Source of the DNA: Akkermansia muciniphila
Lineage (GTDB): Bacteria; Verrucomicrobiota; Verrucomicrobiia; Limisphaerales; BJHT01
Direction: 5' to 3'
NCBI GenBank assembly: GCA_945861535.1
Contig: CAMAUZ010000003.1
Location: 1 to 64,000 of the forward strand
DNA: 64,000 nt
The notes under the pieces were generated by a model, which worked only from the letters and a program-made list of their open reading frames with translations, searched no databases and was not told where the DNA came from. Position numbers and translations under genes: made by a program. Of this stretch, positions 31,962-42,058 are shown piece by piece. Within the stretch, counting starts at the first letter, position 1. Every line of letters starts with the position of its first letter.

Positions 31962-34900
31962 ATGAAAGTCCACATTGTCTGCTACGAAGATGTCCACGCT
32001 TGGATCCTCGGCAAGTTCGCCCTGAAGCTCCAGGAACACCTCCGCCCGCTCGGCGTCGCCGCCACCATTTCCAAGCAGCCCGACCCGCAGGCCGACATCA
32101 ATCACCACATTATTTACCACGACTACGACGGCCGGAAGACCACCACCGAGACCGTCATGGTCACGCACATCGACACCGACTGGAAACGCGAGCGCCTCCG
32201 CCAGCAACTCGTCAACGCTGCCATGGGCATCTGCTGCTCCGCCGAAAGCGTGGACGCCCTCGCCGCCGCCGGTCTGCCGCGCGAAAAACTCTGCTTCGTC
32301 AACCCCGGCCACGACGGCGAGATGCGCCCCCGCCGCACCGTCATCGGCATCACGAGCAAGGTCCAACCCAGCGGTTGCAAACGCGAAGGCATCCTCCTCG
32401 ACCTCGCCCGCTGCATTTCCCCGGACGAGTTTCAGTTCCGCATCATGGGCGCGGGCTGGGACGAGCACGTGAAGCAACTCCGCCTCGCCGGCTTCACCGT
32501 GGACCACTGGCAAGCCTTCGACCGCGCCGAGTATCTCAAGCTCATGCCGAGCCTCGATTACTACCTTTACCTCGGCCTCGACGAAGGCTCGATGGGCTAC
32601 ATGGACGCCCTCGCCGTCGGTGTGCAAACCATCGTCACGACGCAGGGTTTCCACCTCGACGCCCCCGGCGGCATCACCCACGGCTGGAGCGAACCCACCG
32701 AACTGTTCCGCATCTTCGAGAGCATCGCCCGCGAAAAACGCCTCCGTCAGCAAGCCGTCGCCAACTGGACCTGGCCCGAATACGCCCAGCGCCACTTCGC
32801 GCTCTGGCAATACCTGCTCGCGAAAAAAACCGGTGCCGCAGTCCCTGCCGCCCTCCGCGCCCCGCTCACCAAAATGGCCGTTCTCGTCCCCGTCGCGGCC
32901 GTCGCCGGAGCGCCGGCCGCCACCCCGGCCGCCACCCCGGCCGCGCCCGCCGCGCCCGCCGCGCCCCTGACGCAGGCCACCCGCAACGGCGTCACCTTCG
33001 CCCTCGATCTCACCGAGTTCATCGACCGCAGCCTGCACGACCACGGTTGCTTCGAGCCGGCCACCACCGCCGCCCTCGCGCGGCTCACGCGGCCCGGCAT
33101 GACCGTTCTGGACATTGGCGCGAACATCGGCGCGCACGCCCTCCATCTCGCGCAACACGTCGGTCCGGCCGGTCGTGTCCTCGCCATCGAGCCCATGAGC
33201 GGCGCGTTCCACAAGCTCCGCCGCAACGCCGAACTCAACCCGTCGCTCACCAACCTGGCGCTGCATCACCTGGCGCTGGGGGCCGAGAACGGCACGCTCC
33301 AGGCCGACTTCAACCACAGTTGGCCCGTGGATGGCAATTACCGCGACGTGACGCCCGAGCCGGTGCCCGTGCTTCGCCTGGATGACTTCCTCGCCGAGCA
33401 GGGCATCCCGCGCGTGGACCTCATCAAGCTGGATGTGGATGGCTACGAACACCAAATCCTCCGGGGCGCGGCGCGCACGCTCCACGAGTCCCGCCCGCTG
33501 CTCGTGATGGAACTGTGCAACTACACGCTGGAACGCGTGGGTGATTCCGTGGCCGCCATGCTCGATGACCTCGCCGCCGCCGGCTACCGCTTCCAGTTCG
33601 AGCACAATCTCCAGCCGGCCACGAAGGACGCGCTCCTTGCCGCCATTCCCGTCGGCAGCAGCATCAACATCATCGCCACCCCAACCCCGCTGGCGGACGC
33701 CGCGTCCCCGGACGTTGCCGAAACCGCCGCGCTTGAAGCCGAAATCACCGCCGCCCTCGCGCACAACCCCGCCGACCGGCCCGCGCTCACGGCGCTCCTC
33801 GCGCTGCGTCTCGACCAGTCCCGCTGGGCCGAGGCCGCCAAAGCCGCGTTCCAACTCCTCCAGCAAACGCCCGACGACGCCCCCATCCTCCAGGCCCTCG
33901 CGCATTGCTTCGAGCAGCTCGGCGAGCACGAAACCGCCGCCACCGTCCGCGAGCAGTTGGCCCAAACACCCGCCACCGGCCAGACCGCGCCGGGCGCGGC
34001 CCCGCCTTCACCCACGCCTTCGGACGACGCCAGCCGCGCCCCGCGCGTTCCGGTCCGGCCCCGCATTCTGATCCTCGCCGACGTGCCGAACTGGATCTTC
34101 GAGCGGCACGCCCGCACGCTCCAGACGCTGCTCAGCGACGAGTTCGACATCACGGTGGGCTTCCGTGGACTGGAGTTCAACGAGGACGCGTTCGATCTGA
34201 TTTATCCGCTCGAGTTCAATCTCGTGGAGCCGGCACGCATCCGCGATCCGCGCAAATACGTCACGGGCATCCGCTCGCACTGCGCCTGGCAGCCGCTCGG
34301 TTTCGCGAATGTGGTGCAAACGCTGCGCACGAAATTCCAGCGGGTTCACGCGGTGTCGCGCGAGTTGCAGGAAATCTTCCGGCGCGAGCTGCCGGCGGTG
34401 GAACTCCTCAGCCACGGCGTGGACACAGCGCATTTTGTTCCCCAGACGCGCGCCGATCAGTCAGGTCACGGCCGGCTGCGCCTCGGCTGGGCGGGCAACC
34501 GCCGCTCCGGTTCGCGCAAGGGCTTCGAGGACATCATCGAACCGCTGGGACGCCTGCCCGGCGTCGAGCTGGTTTTCTGCGGCTACAGCGACCGGTTGCT
34601 GACGGCGGCGGAAATGGTGGGGTTCTACAACTCGATCGACGCCTACGTCTGCGCCTCGGATTTTGAGGGCAACAACAACTCGCTGCTCGAGGCCGCGGCG
34701 ATGGGTCGCGCGATCATCACGACCGCCAACGGCACGGTGCCCGAGTATCTCCGGCATCAGGAGAGCGCCCTCATCGTGGCGCGGCAGGCGGACGCCTTTC
34801 GCGTGGCGGTGGAACAACTCCGTGACGATCCGGCCTTGCGCGTGCAGCTCGGCGCGGCGGCGGCGGCGGCGGTGAAGCCTGCCTTCGACTGGCGCGCGCA

Positions 34901-37900
34901 GGCCGAGCGGCATCGCGATTTCTTCCGTCGTTCGCTGGCGGTGGCCCGCGGGGAACCGGCTGGCGCGGGAATGAACGTGGCCATCGGCGATCCGCTGGCA
35001 CAAGCCGAGTCGAATGCGCGGGCGGCGCTCCAGCTCCACCCGGATGCGCCGGCGGCGTTGCGGTTGCTCGTGCAGGTGCTGGTGCAACGCGGCGACTGGC
35101 GCGAGTGCGCGCGGGCCTGCCAGCAGTTGCTGGCGCAGACGCCGAACGACACGGAAATCCTGCTGACCACGGCCAAGTGTTTTTACGAACTGGGAGACCT
35201 CGACGCGACGCGCCGTGCGCTCGACCGCGTGCTGTGCGTGGAGCCGGGCAACCCGCTGGCGCGGGCCAACCTCGCCGCGCTGGACCAGCGTCGCCAGGCG
35301 GAGACCGGCTTGACGGCCGGGCAGGAAGAACAGATCCGCGCCGGAATGGCGGCGCTGGAACGGGAAGATCTGCCGCTGGCGTTGCAACACTACGAAGCGG
35401 CGCTGGCCGGGTCACCCAGGCAGGCGGAATTGCAAAACATCGTCGCGCAGCTCCGGGCCGCGCTGGTGGTCGGCGACAGCGTTTCGGTACTCACGCCGGC
35501 TACGCCAGTGACGGAGTCTTCCGTGCGTCTGCACGCGCCCACGCCGCACGGCGGACCGTCGCGGGAACGCGAGGCGGGCTACTCGTTCTGTCTCATCACC
35601 AACGGCAAGAAACCGGCCAAGCTGGTCAACTCCATCGCCAGCATCCGCGCGCTGAACATGCCGGCTTACGAAATCCTCGTCGCCGGCGAAGTGCCGACGG
35701 GGCTGGGCGACGTGACCGTGGTGCCGCTGGTGGACGCGGCCCGCGGCGGGCGGCTCGGGGAGATGCGCAATGCGTTGGTGCGGCGCGCGCGCTTCGACCA
35801 CTGCGTGGTGGCGGACGACGACATGCTGTTCCACGACGACTACTACCGGGGCCTGCAACAATTCGGCGAAGATTACGACGTGCAATGTGTGCGACTGCTG
35901 AACCCCGACGGCACACGGTTCTGGGACTGGGCCACCTGCGGCGGGCCGCGCGGGCACACGTTGCTCGAGTACACCGAGGATGATGCGTTCGTGTATCCCA
36001 CCGGCGGCCTGTGCCTGCTGAAGACCGAACTTATCGACCGCGTGGGCTGGGACGATGCGCGGGGATTTTATCAGGGCGAGGATTTGGATTTTGCGGAGCG
36101 GCTGCGCACGGCCGGCGCCCGGGTGCGGTTCAATCGCCACAGCACCGTCACGCACGATGACCCGCGCTACACCCAGATTGGGACGCGGATCATGCGGATG
36201 GATCATCTGCTCATCAATGCGCGGGCCAATTACACGAACCGGCAGACCGCGGTGGCGCGGCAGTTTCTCGGGCACGCCCGGCGCTTGAGCGTGCTGGGGA
36301 ACGATCCGGCGGGCTTGGAAGAAGTGGTCCGGCTGGCACGGGAATTCGGCGATGGCGAGTGGGCCATGCAGGCCGTGCTGGGCCGTGCCACGGCTCCGGC
36401 GTTACGACTGCCGGTGCGCTGGCTCGGGCCGATTTTCAATCCCAGCGGCTATGCCAGCGAGGCGATCAATTTCCTCATCCCGCTGGTCGAGCGCTGCAAT
36501 GTCGGGCTGTTTCACCACACGAATCTGTACTCGGAAAAATTTGTCGCGGGGCTGCCGCCGGCGGAACGCCACAGCCTCTTCGCCGCGCGTGACCGTTTCG
36601 CCTCGCTGGAGAAGGGCATCGTGATCTCGCACAATCCTGCGCACGGATTTGCCCGGTTGCCGGACGGGCAGTGGCATATCGGGCGCTCGATGTTCGAGAC
36701 CGATCGCATCGCGCCCGAGTGGGTGCAGGCCTGCAACCGGATGGACGAGGTCTGGGTTCCGAGCCGGTTCAATGTCGAGACGTTCGCACGCAGCGGCGTC
36801 GAGCCGACGAAGCTGCGGGTGATGCCGGGCGCGGTGGATTCCAATGAATTTGATCCGGCCCGCCACCCGGCGCTGCCCCTGCCCAACCGCGCCGCGTTTA
36901 ATTTCCTCGCCGTCTTCGAGTGGTCCTCGCGCAAGGGCTGGGACGTGCTGCTGGCGGCCTATTTGCGCGAGTTTTCCGCGGCGGACGACGTGTGCCTTTA
37001 TCTGCGGACGTATCTGTTCGCGCAGCCGGATGGCGACCCGCGCGAGGCCATCTGGCAGCGCATCCGCGCCCACGCGGCGACGCTCGGGCTGGAGGACAAG
37101 GCCTGGCCACGCATCGAGATTCTGGCCGAACAGGTCGCGACGGAGGATCTGCCGCGACTGTACAAGGCCGCCGACTGCCTCGTCGCGCCGAGCCGGGGCG
37201 AAGGCTGGGGCCGGCCGCAGCACGAGGCGATGTTGATGGAACTGCCGGTCATCGCCACGAACTGGGGCGGCAACACGGAATTCATGAACGCCGAGAATTC
37301 CTACCTGCTCGACTACGAACTCGTGGACGTGACCGATGTGGAAATCGAGCTGTGGCATTACCACGGACATCGCTGGGCGAATCCCTGCGAGCGGCATCTG
37401 CGCCAACTGCTGCGCCACGTCCAGCAACAGCCCGCCGCCGCCAAGGCCGTCGGCAAAATCGCCCGCGCCCACATGGTGCAGCAGTTCAGTCGCGAGGCGG
37501 TTGCCGATTTGGTCGTGCAGCGACTGGCGGAGATTGAAAGCCAACTGGGCCGGCCGACTTTGCCCCCGGCCCCCACGCGGCTCGTCGAGGTGACGCCGGA
37601 ATTTCCCGAGCGGAAGGCGCAGACGCTGTGCGTGGACTGGGAAGGATCGTTTCTGGATTACGGGAGTTTGTCGCATGTGAACCGCGAGTTCACGCGCCAG
37701 CTCGGGCGGCAGCCGCGGTTGCAGGTGAATTGTGTCAGCGCGGCCACCGACCCGGGCGGAGTGATGCCGGCGGGATTGCAGGAGGTGGCGCGGCGGCTGC
37801 GCACCAAGCCTTCGCCGAAGGTGCAGATCACCGTGCGGCACGCGTGGCCGCCGGACTGGACGCGCCCGGCGCAGGGCGCGTGGGTGGCGATGCAGCCGTG

Positions 37901-40727
37901 GGAATTCGGCACGCTGCCCGAGGCCTGGGTCAAGGGGGCCGAGAAGGCGGACGAAATCTGGGTGTACTCGGAATATGTGCGGCGCGTGTATGTGAATTCG
38001 GGAGTCGATCCGGCGAAGGTGAAGATCGTGCCGCTGGGCATCGATCCGCAGCGGTTCCAGCCGGGCGCACCGCCGATGCAGCTGGCGACGAACAAGGCGT
38101 TCAAGTTCCTGTTCGTGGGCGGGACCATCGGGCGCAAGGGCGCGGATGTGCTGCTCGAGGCGTATCTCCACAGCTTCATGGCGGCGGATGATGTCTGCCT
38201 GGTGATCAAGGATTTTGGCGGGAACAGCGTGTATGCGGGGCAGACCCTGGAGCCGCGGATTCGCGCGGCGCAGGCGCGGCCGAACGCGCCGGAGATTTTG
38301 TATTTGAACCAGGAGCTTCCGCCCGAGGAACTGCCTGGCTTGTACACGGCGTGCCAGTGCCTGGTGCATCCGTATCGCGGCGAGGGCTTTGGTTTGCCGG
38401 TGCTCGAGGCGATGGCGTGCGGGCTGCCGGTGGTGGTGACGGCCGGCGGTGCGACGGATGATTTTGCGGATGATACGCACGCGTATCGGCTGCCGGCGGA
38501 GCGGCGCAGCATCGGTGGCGAAGTGAGCGGGATGAAGCTGGTCCATACGGGCTGGCTGCTCGAACCGTCGCTGCCGGCGCTGGCGGAGCGGCTGCGCTGG
38601 GTGGCGGCGAATCGCGCCGAGGCGGCGGCGAAAGGCCGGCTCGCGGGCGAAATGGTGCGGCGCGACTGGACGTGGGAACGCTCGGCGCGCGTGGCGGCGC
38701 AGCGGTTGCAGAATCTGGCGGCGCGCGTGCAGAACGAAATGGAGGCCGCGCGGGCGCGGCGGGCGCGGCGCGGCAAGCCCCTGGTGCTGCCGGCGACGGC
38801 CCGCCTCGGGCAGCTCGGCGCGGCGACGGAGTTGCTGCGGAAGAATCAGTTGGCGGCGGCGTGGACGGCGGCGGTCGAGGCGATCACGGCGCGGCCGTTT
38901 CATCCCGAGGGCTGGCTGTTGCTGGCGGAGATCGCGCACCTCGCGTTGCAGCCGGAGCTGTCGCGGCAATGCGTGGAGCACGCGCGGGCGCTGACGCCCG
39001 AGTGGAAACGGGCGCAGCAATTCACCAAGAACGGAGCGGCAAAAGGGCGGGCGCGGTTGGAACTGCCGGTGTTGCCCGAGGCGTTGACGCGCGGGCTGGC
39101 ACAGCCGCGGCTGACGGTGTGTGTGATCGCACGCAACGAGGAGCGGTTCCTGGCGAAGTGCCTCGGCGCGGTGCGCGGGCTGGCGCAGCAGATCGTGGTG
39201 GTGGACACCGGCTCGACGGATCGCACGGTGGAAATCGCCCGTGAACACGGGGCGGAAGTGCATTCGTTCACGTGGACGGAGGACTTCTCGGCGGCGCGCA
39301 ACGCGGCGCTGGAGCACGCGCGCGGCGAGTGGATTTTGTTCATCGACGCGGACGAGGAGCTGACGCCGCAGGGGCGCGAGACGCTGGTACAGGAACTGCA
39401 CGCGGCGAACGTGATGGCGTTTCGCTTTCCGCTGATCGACGTGGGGCGGGAAAACGAGGGCCGCAGTTTTGTGCCGCGGTTGTTCCGCAATGCGCCGGGG
39501 TTGTTCTATGTCGGACGTGTGCACGAGCAGGTGTTCAGCAGCGTGGTGGTGCGGTGCGAGGAATGGGGCACGACGGTGGAACTCGGTAAGACGGAGCTGC
39601 TGCATTACGGCTACTCGGTCGAGATGGTGCGCGGCCGGAACAAGCTGGCGCGCAATCTGCACCTGCTGCTGCGCGCGATCGAGGAGATGCCGAACGAGCC
39701 AAATCTCCTGATGAATCTCGGCCTCGAGCTGGCGCGCGGCGGGCACCTGAACGCGGGGCTGGATTACTACTACGAGGCGCACGAGCTGATGTCCGAGCTG
39801 CCGCCGCAGAATGTGCCGCCGGAGTTGCGCGAGGCCTTGCTCACGCAGATGGCGACGCGGTTGACGGGCGCGGGCGGTTTCGCCGAAGTGGTGCGGGTGT
39901 TGCGTTCACCGCTGGCCCGCACGCCGGGGCTGACGGCGAGCCTGCATTTTTTCCTTGGCCTCGCGCTGGTGGGGTTGGGCCGGCTGGAGGAAGCGGCGGT
40001 CGAGTTCCGCGAGTGCATCGCCAAACGGGACCGGCAGGCGCTGACGCCGATCAATCCGGACATCCTCGGAGCCGGGCCGTATCAGTGCCTGGCAACGTGC
40101 CTGGTGGGGCTGGAACGCACGGAGGAGGCGCGCGCGGCGTTCGTGGCGGCGCTCGGGCAGGGGTCGAAGCTGGGGCCGGTGCGCTTGGATTACGCGCGGT
40201 TTCTGGTCGCGCAGGGCGAGCCGGTCCCGGCGCTCGAGGTGCTGCACACGCAGGTGAACGAGCGGCCCGCGGATGCGGCCGCGTGGCAGTTGGGCGGCGA
40301 GATTGCGCTGGGGCGGGCGGAGTTTCTCGAGTTCGCGCTGGACTGGACGGGCGAGGCGCGACGGGCGCTGCCCGAGAACGCGGCGCTGCTGGCGCAACGG
40401 GCGGAGGCGCTGATGTTCAATGGTGAACTGGAGGCCGCGCTGCCGTTGTGGCGGCAGGTGCAGGAGCGGCGGCAGCCGGGGCCGCTCGCGGCGCTGGTGT
40501 TGTGCGAGGTGCTCACGGGCGACCGGCAGGTGCGGCTCGGCGGGGGCGAAGAGGCGGCGGTGAGCCGGGAGTTTTTGCAGTGGTTCCGGCGGCTGGTGGA
40601 ACGCGGAGCGGAGGGACTGGTGCGGCGGTTGCAGCAGCACTTGCGCGCCGTGGCCGAGGTGCTGCCCGGCGCGGCGGGAGTGCTGGACGGTGTGCTGGCG
40701 CAGGTGGAGCAGCCGGTGGCGGCGTGA
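31962..40727 (+). CDS. Giant multi-domain glycosyltransferase/methyltransferase with TPR repeats
   Basis: 2,921 residues from the ATG at 31962. Domains in order: glycosyltransferase about 1-290; FkbM-type methyltransferase about 335-560 (VLDIGANIGAHALHLAQHVG, DLIKLDVDGYEHQILRGA); TPR about 590-670; glycosyltransferase about 695-1000 (ILILADVPNWIFERHARTL, CASDFEGNNNSLLEAAAMG); TPR about 1010-1190; GT-A fold about 1205-1410 (CVVADDDMLFHDDYY); GT4 about 1483-1870 (RWLGPIFNPSGYASEA); GT4 about 1884-2260 (HPYRGEGFGLPVLEAMACG); TPR; GT2 about 2383-2620 (TVCVIARNEERF, VVDTGSTDRTVEIA, DADEE); C-terminal TPR. It lacks a signal peptide and probably builds a glycan in the cytoplasm, perhaps on flagellin. 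Third-position usage changes from C-rich to G-rich along the gene. Confidence 0.9.
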   Translation: MKVHIVCYEDVHAWILGKFALKLQEHLRPLGVAATISKQPDPQADINHHIIYHDYDGRKTTTETVMVTHIDTDWKRERLRQQLVNAAMGICCSAESVDALAAAGLPREKLCFVNPGHDGEMRPRRTVIGITSKVQPSGCKREGILLDLARCISPDEFQFRIMGAGWDEHVKQLRLAGFTVDHWQAFDRAEYLKLMPSLDYYLYLGLDEGSMGYMDALAVGVQTIVTTQGFHLDAPGGITHGWSEPTELFRIFESIAREKRLRQQAVANWTWPEYAQRHFALWQYLLAKKTGAAVPAALRAPLTKMAVLVPVAAVAGAPAATPAATPAAPAAPAAPLTQATRNGVTFALDLTEFIDRSLHDHGCFEPATTAALARLTRPGMTVLDIGANIGAHALHLAQHVGPAGRVLAIEPMSGAFHKLRRNAELNPSLTNLALHHLALGAENGTLQADFNHSWPVDGNYRDVTPEPVPVLRLDDFLAEQGIPRVDLIKLDVDGYEHQILRGAARTLHESRPLLVMELCNYTLERVGDSVAAMLDDLAAAGYRFQFEHNLQPATKDALLAAIPVGSSINIIATPTPLADAASPDVAETAALEAEITAALAHNPADRPALTALLALRLDQSRWAEAAKAAFQLLQQTPDDAPILQALAHCFEQLGEHETAATVREQLAQTPATGQTAPGAAPPSPTPSDDASRAPRVPVRPRILILADVPNWIFERHARTLQTLLSDEFDITVGFRGLEFNEDAFDLIYPLEFNLVEPARIRDPRKYVTGIRSHCAWQPLGFANVVQTLRTKFQRVHAVSRELQEIFRRELPAVELLSHGVDTAHFVPQTRADQSGHGRLRLGWAGNRRSGSRKGFEDIIEPLGRLPGVELVFCGYSDRLLTAAEMVGFYNSIDAYVCASDFEGNNNSLLEAAAMGRAIITTANGTVPEYLRHQESALIVARQADAFRVAVEQLRDDPALRVQLGAAAAAAVKPAFDWRAQAERHRDFFRRSLAVARGEPAGAGMNVAIGDPLAQAESNARAALQLHPDAPAALRLLVQVLVQRGDWRECARACQQLLAQTPNDTEILLTTAKCFYELGDLDATRRALDRVLCVEPGNPLARANLAALDQRRQAETGLTAGQEEQIRAGMAALEREDLPLALQHYEAALAGSPRQAELQNIVAQLRAALVVGDSVSVLTPATPVTESSVRLHAPTPHGGPSREREAGYSFCLITNGKKPAKLVNSIASIRALNMPAYEILVAGEVPTGLGDVTVVPLVDAARGGRLGEMRNALVRRARFDHCVVADDDMLFHDDYYRGLQQFGEDYDVQCVRLLNPDGTRFWDWATCGGPRGHTLLEYTEDDAFVYPTGGLCLLKTELIDRVGWDDARGFYQGEDLDFAERLRTAGARVRFNRHSTVTHDDPRYTQIGTRIMRMDHLLINARANYTNRQTAVARQFLGHARRLSVLGNDPAGLEEVVRLAREFGDGEWAMQAVLGRATAPALRLPVRWLGPIFNPSGYASEAINFLIPLVERCNVGLFHHTNLYSEKFVAGLPPAERHSLFAARDRFASLEKGIVISHNPAHGFARLPDGQWHIGRSMFETDRIAPEWVQACNRMDEVWVPSRFNVETFARSGVEPTKLRVMPGAVDSNEFDPARHPALPLPNRAAFNFLAVFEWSSRKGWDVLLAAYLREFSAADDVCLYLRTYLFAQPDGDPREAIWQRIRAHAATLGLEDKAWPRIEILAEQVATEDLPRLYKAADCLVAPSRGEGWGRPQHEAMLMELPVIATNWGGNTEFMNAENSYLLDYELVDVTDVEIELWHYHGHRWANPCERHLRQLLRHVQQQPAAAKAVGKIARAHMVQQFSREAVADLVVQRLAEIESQLGRPTLPPAPTRLVEVTPEFPERKAQTLCVDWEGSFLDYGSLSHVNREFTRQLGRQPRLQVNCVSAATDPGGVMPAGLQEVARRLRTKPSPKVQITVRHAWPPDWTRPAQGAWVAMQPWEFGTLPEAWVKGAEKADEIWVYSEYVRRVYVNSGVDPAKVKIVPLGIDPQRFQPGAPPMQLATNKAFKFLFVGGTIGRKGADVLLEAYLHSFMAADDVCLVIKDFGGNSVYAGQTLEPRIRAAQARPNAPEILYLNQELPPEELPGLYTACQCLVHPYRGEGFGLPVLEAMACGLPVVVTAGGATDDFADDTHAYRLPAERRSIGGEVSGMKLVHTGWLLEPSLPALAERLRWVAANRAEAAAKGRLAGEMVRRDWTWERSARVAAQRLQNLAARVQNEMEAARARRARRGKPLVLPATARLGQLGAATELLRKNQLAAAWTAAVEAITARPFHPEGWLLLAEIAHLALQPELSRQCVEHARALTPEWKRAQQFTKNGAAKGRARLELPVLPEALTRGLAQPRLTVCVIARNEERFLAKCLGAVRGLAQQIVVVDTGSTDRTVEIAREHGAEVHSFTWTEDFSAARNAALEHARGEWILFIDADEELTPQGRETLVQELHAANVMAFRFPLIDVGRENEGRSFVPRLFRNAPGLFYVGRVHEQVFSSVVVRCEEWGTTVELGKTELLHYGYSVEMVRGRNKLARNLHLLLRAIEEMPNEPNLLMNLGLELARGGHLNAGLDYYYEAHELMSELPPQNVPPELREALLTQMATRLTGAGGFAEVVRVLRSPLARTPGLTASLHFFLGLALVGLGRLEEAAVEFRECIAKRDRQALTPINPDILGAGPYQCLATCLVGLERTEEARAAFVAALGQGSKLGPVRLDYARFLVAQGEPVPALEVLHTQVNERPADAAAWQLGGEIALGRAEFLEFALDWTGEARRALPENAALLAQRAEALMFNGELEAALPLWRQVQERRQPGPLAALVLCEVLTGDRQVRLGGGEEAAVSREFLQWFRRLVERGAEGLVRRLQQHLRAVAEVLPGAAGVLDGVLAQVEQPVAA

Positions 40728-41045
40728 GCGGAAGGGTGGAGACAAATTGTCCCCGGCGAGGTTGCGGGGATGAGTAGGCGTGTCGGTGTCTAGCCGCAAC
40801 GGGGCGATGACCCTTCAGCGCGGCAGCCGGCGCAGGTCGCCGGGCAGGGGCGCGGCACCGGAGCCGTGCGCGATCGGCAGCGTTCATCGCGGCATCGGCT
40901 TTTTTAACAAATCTCGGACGGCCTCATCGGCCAGATCGCGGGCGGTGATTTTTTCCCCTGCGGCTCGGCTCGTGAGCGTGGCCGGAGAGGCAAGGTTGCC
41001 GGCGAGCAAACCCGGCGGGACGGTGGGTTTCAGGGCATTGGCATT
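40728..41045. other. Convergent intergenic region
   Basis: Lies between the ends of the giant gene and the leftward ATPase gene. It holds a hairpin TCCCCGGCGAGGTTGCGGGGA near 40751 without a T-run. No gene is supported. Confidence 0.5.
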
Positions 41046-41762
41046 TCACTGGCGGGACTGCGCGACCAACTGGCCGTCGCGGAGTTCCAAGACGCGGTCC
41101 ATTTTGCGGGCGAGGTCGGGGGCGTGGGTGACGACGATGAGGGTGATGTTTTGCTCGCGGTTGAGGTCGAGGAGGAGGGCGGCAAGGGCGTCGGCGTTGT
41201 GGCGGTCGAGGGCGCCGGTGGGTTCGTCGGCGAGGAGAAGTTTGGGGCCGTTGATGAGGGCGCGGACGACGGCGACGCGCTGGCGTTCGCCACCGGAGAG
41301 CTGGCCGGGGCGGTGGTGGAGGCGGTCGGCGAGACCGATGCGGGCGAGGAGCGGCTGGGCGCGTTCAGCGGCCGCGCGGCGGCGGGCGAGGTCGGGATCG
41401 GCGAGGGTGGGGACGAGGACGTTTTCCAGCACGGTGCATTGCGGCAGGAGATGGTGGGATTGGAAGACGAAGCCGACCTGCTGGTTGCGGACGCGCGCGA
41501 GCTGGAGGTCGTCGAGGCGGGCGAGGTCTTCGCCGTCGAGCAGGAGCTGGCCGGAGGTGGCGCGGTCGAGGGTACCGATAATGTTGAGGAGCGTACTTTT
41601 GCCGCAGCCGGACGGGCCGACGATGGCGACACGCTCGCCCCGCGCGAGGTCGAGCGAGACGCCGAGGAGCACGCTGACGCGCTCAGTTCCGGCGGCGGAG
41701 GCGTACTGTTTGGTGACGTCCTTGAGCCGCAGGAGCGGCGCGGACGTGGGTGGCGATGACAT
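41046..41762 (-). CDS. lolD: ABC transporter ATPase, LolD/MacB type
   Basis: 238 residues from the ATG at 41762; the frame is open upstream but has no family similarity. Walker A GPSGCGKST, Q-loop FVFQSHHLLPQ, signature LSGGERQRVAVVRAL, Walker B LLLADEPTGALD and switch His in VVTHAPDLA are all present. RVSVLLGVSLDLARGERVA and the overall length match LolD, which powers release of lipoproteins from the inner membrane. No LolC/E-type permease gene is adjacent. The first 84 nt of this region exist in a second, degenerate copy at 42712-42795. Confidence 0.9.
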   Translation of the reverse strand: MSSPPTSAPLLRLKDVTKQYASAAGTERVSVLLGVSLDLARGERVAIVGPSGCGKSTLLNIIGTLDRATSGQLLLDGEDLARLDDLQLARVRNQQVGFVFQSHHLLPQCTVLENVLVPTLADPDLARRRAAAERAQPLLARIGLADRLHHRPGQLSGGERQRVAVVRALINGPKLLLADEPTGALDRHNADALAALLLDLNREQNITLIVVTHAPDLARKMDRVLELRDGQLVAQSRQ

Positions 41763-41905
41763 GCGCGGAGGATAGCGGGAGGGGCGGAGATAAAAACGAA
41801 ATTCCAAAACGCGCACGGCGCGCTGCACGGCGGAGCTTGGGCGGGGGGCGGTTCCTGTTCCCCGAGTCGTTTTGCACCCTCTTGAACCGGGAAACGGCGG
41901 GCAGG

Positions 41906-42058
41906 TTGAACCACGAAAGGCACGAAAGGCACGAAAAGCCGGAAAACAAAGGGCGGAAGTGTGTTGTCTCCCCATCCGAGTAACTCACCCGCCCAATGAC
42001 AACTCCCGATTCGGCTCGCCCTTCTCCTTACGTGCCTTTCGTGCCTTTCGTGGTTCAA
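41906..42058. repeat. Inverted element with TTGAACCACGAAAGGCACGA ends
   Basis: TTGAACCACGAAAGGCACGA and further AAAGGCACGAAAAG at the left are mirrored by GTGCCTTTCGTGCCTTTCGT then GGTTCAA at the right. It is 153 nt long, in the divergent gap 41763-42171. Relatives are at 59614-59752 and, with changed words, 52008-52178. Confidence 0.75.

Noticed and set aside
36402-39782. A 1,126-residue open frame on the minus strand inside the giant glycosyltransferase gene
   Set aside because: It is rich in Arg, His, Leu and Pro with no domain, and mirrors the plus-strand frame; high GC at third positions keeps the opposite strand open. The plus strand has clear glycosyltransferase motifs throughout.
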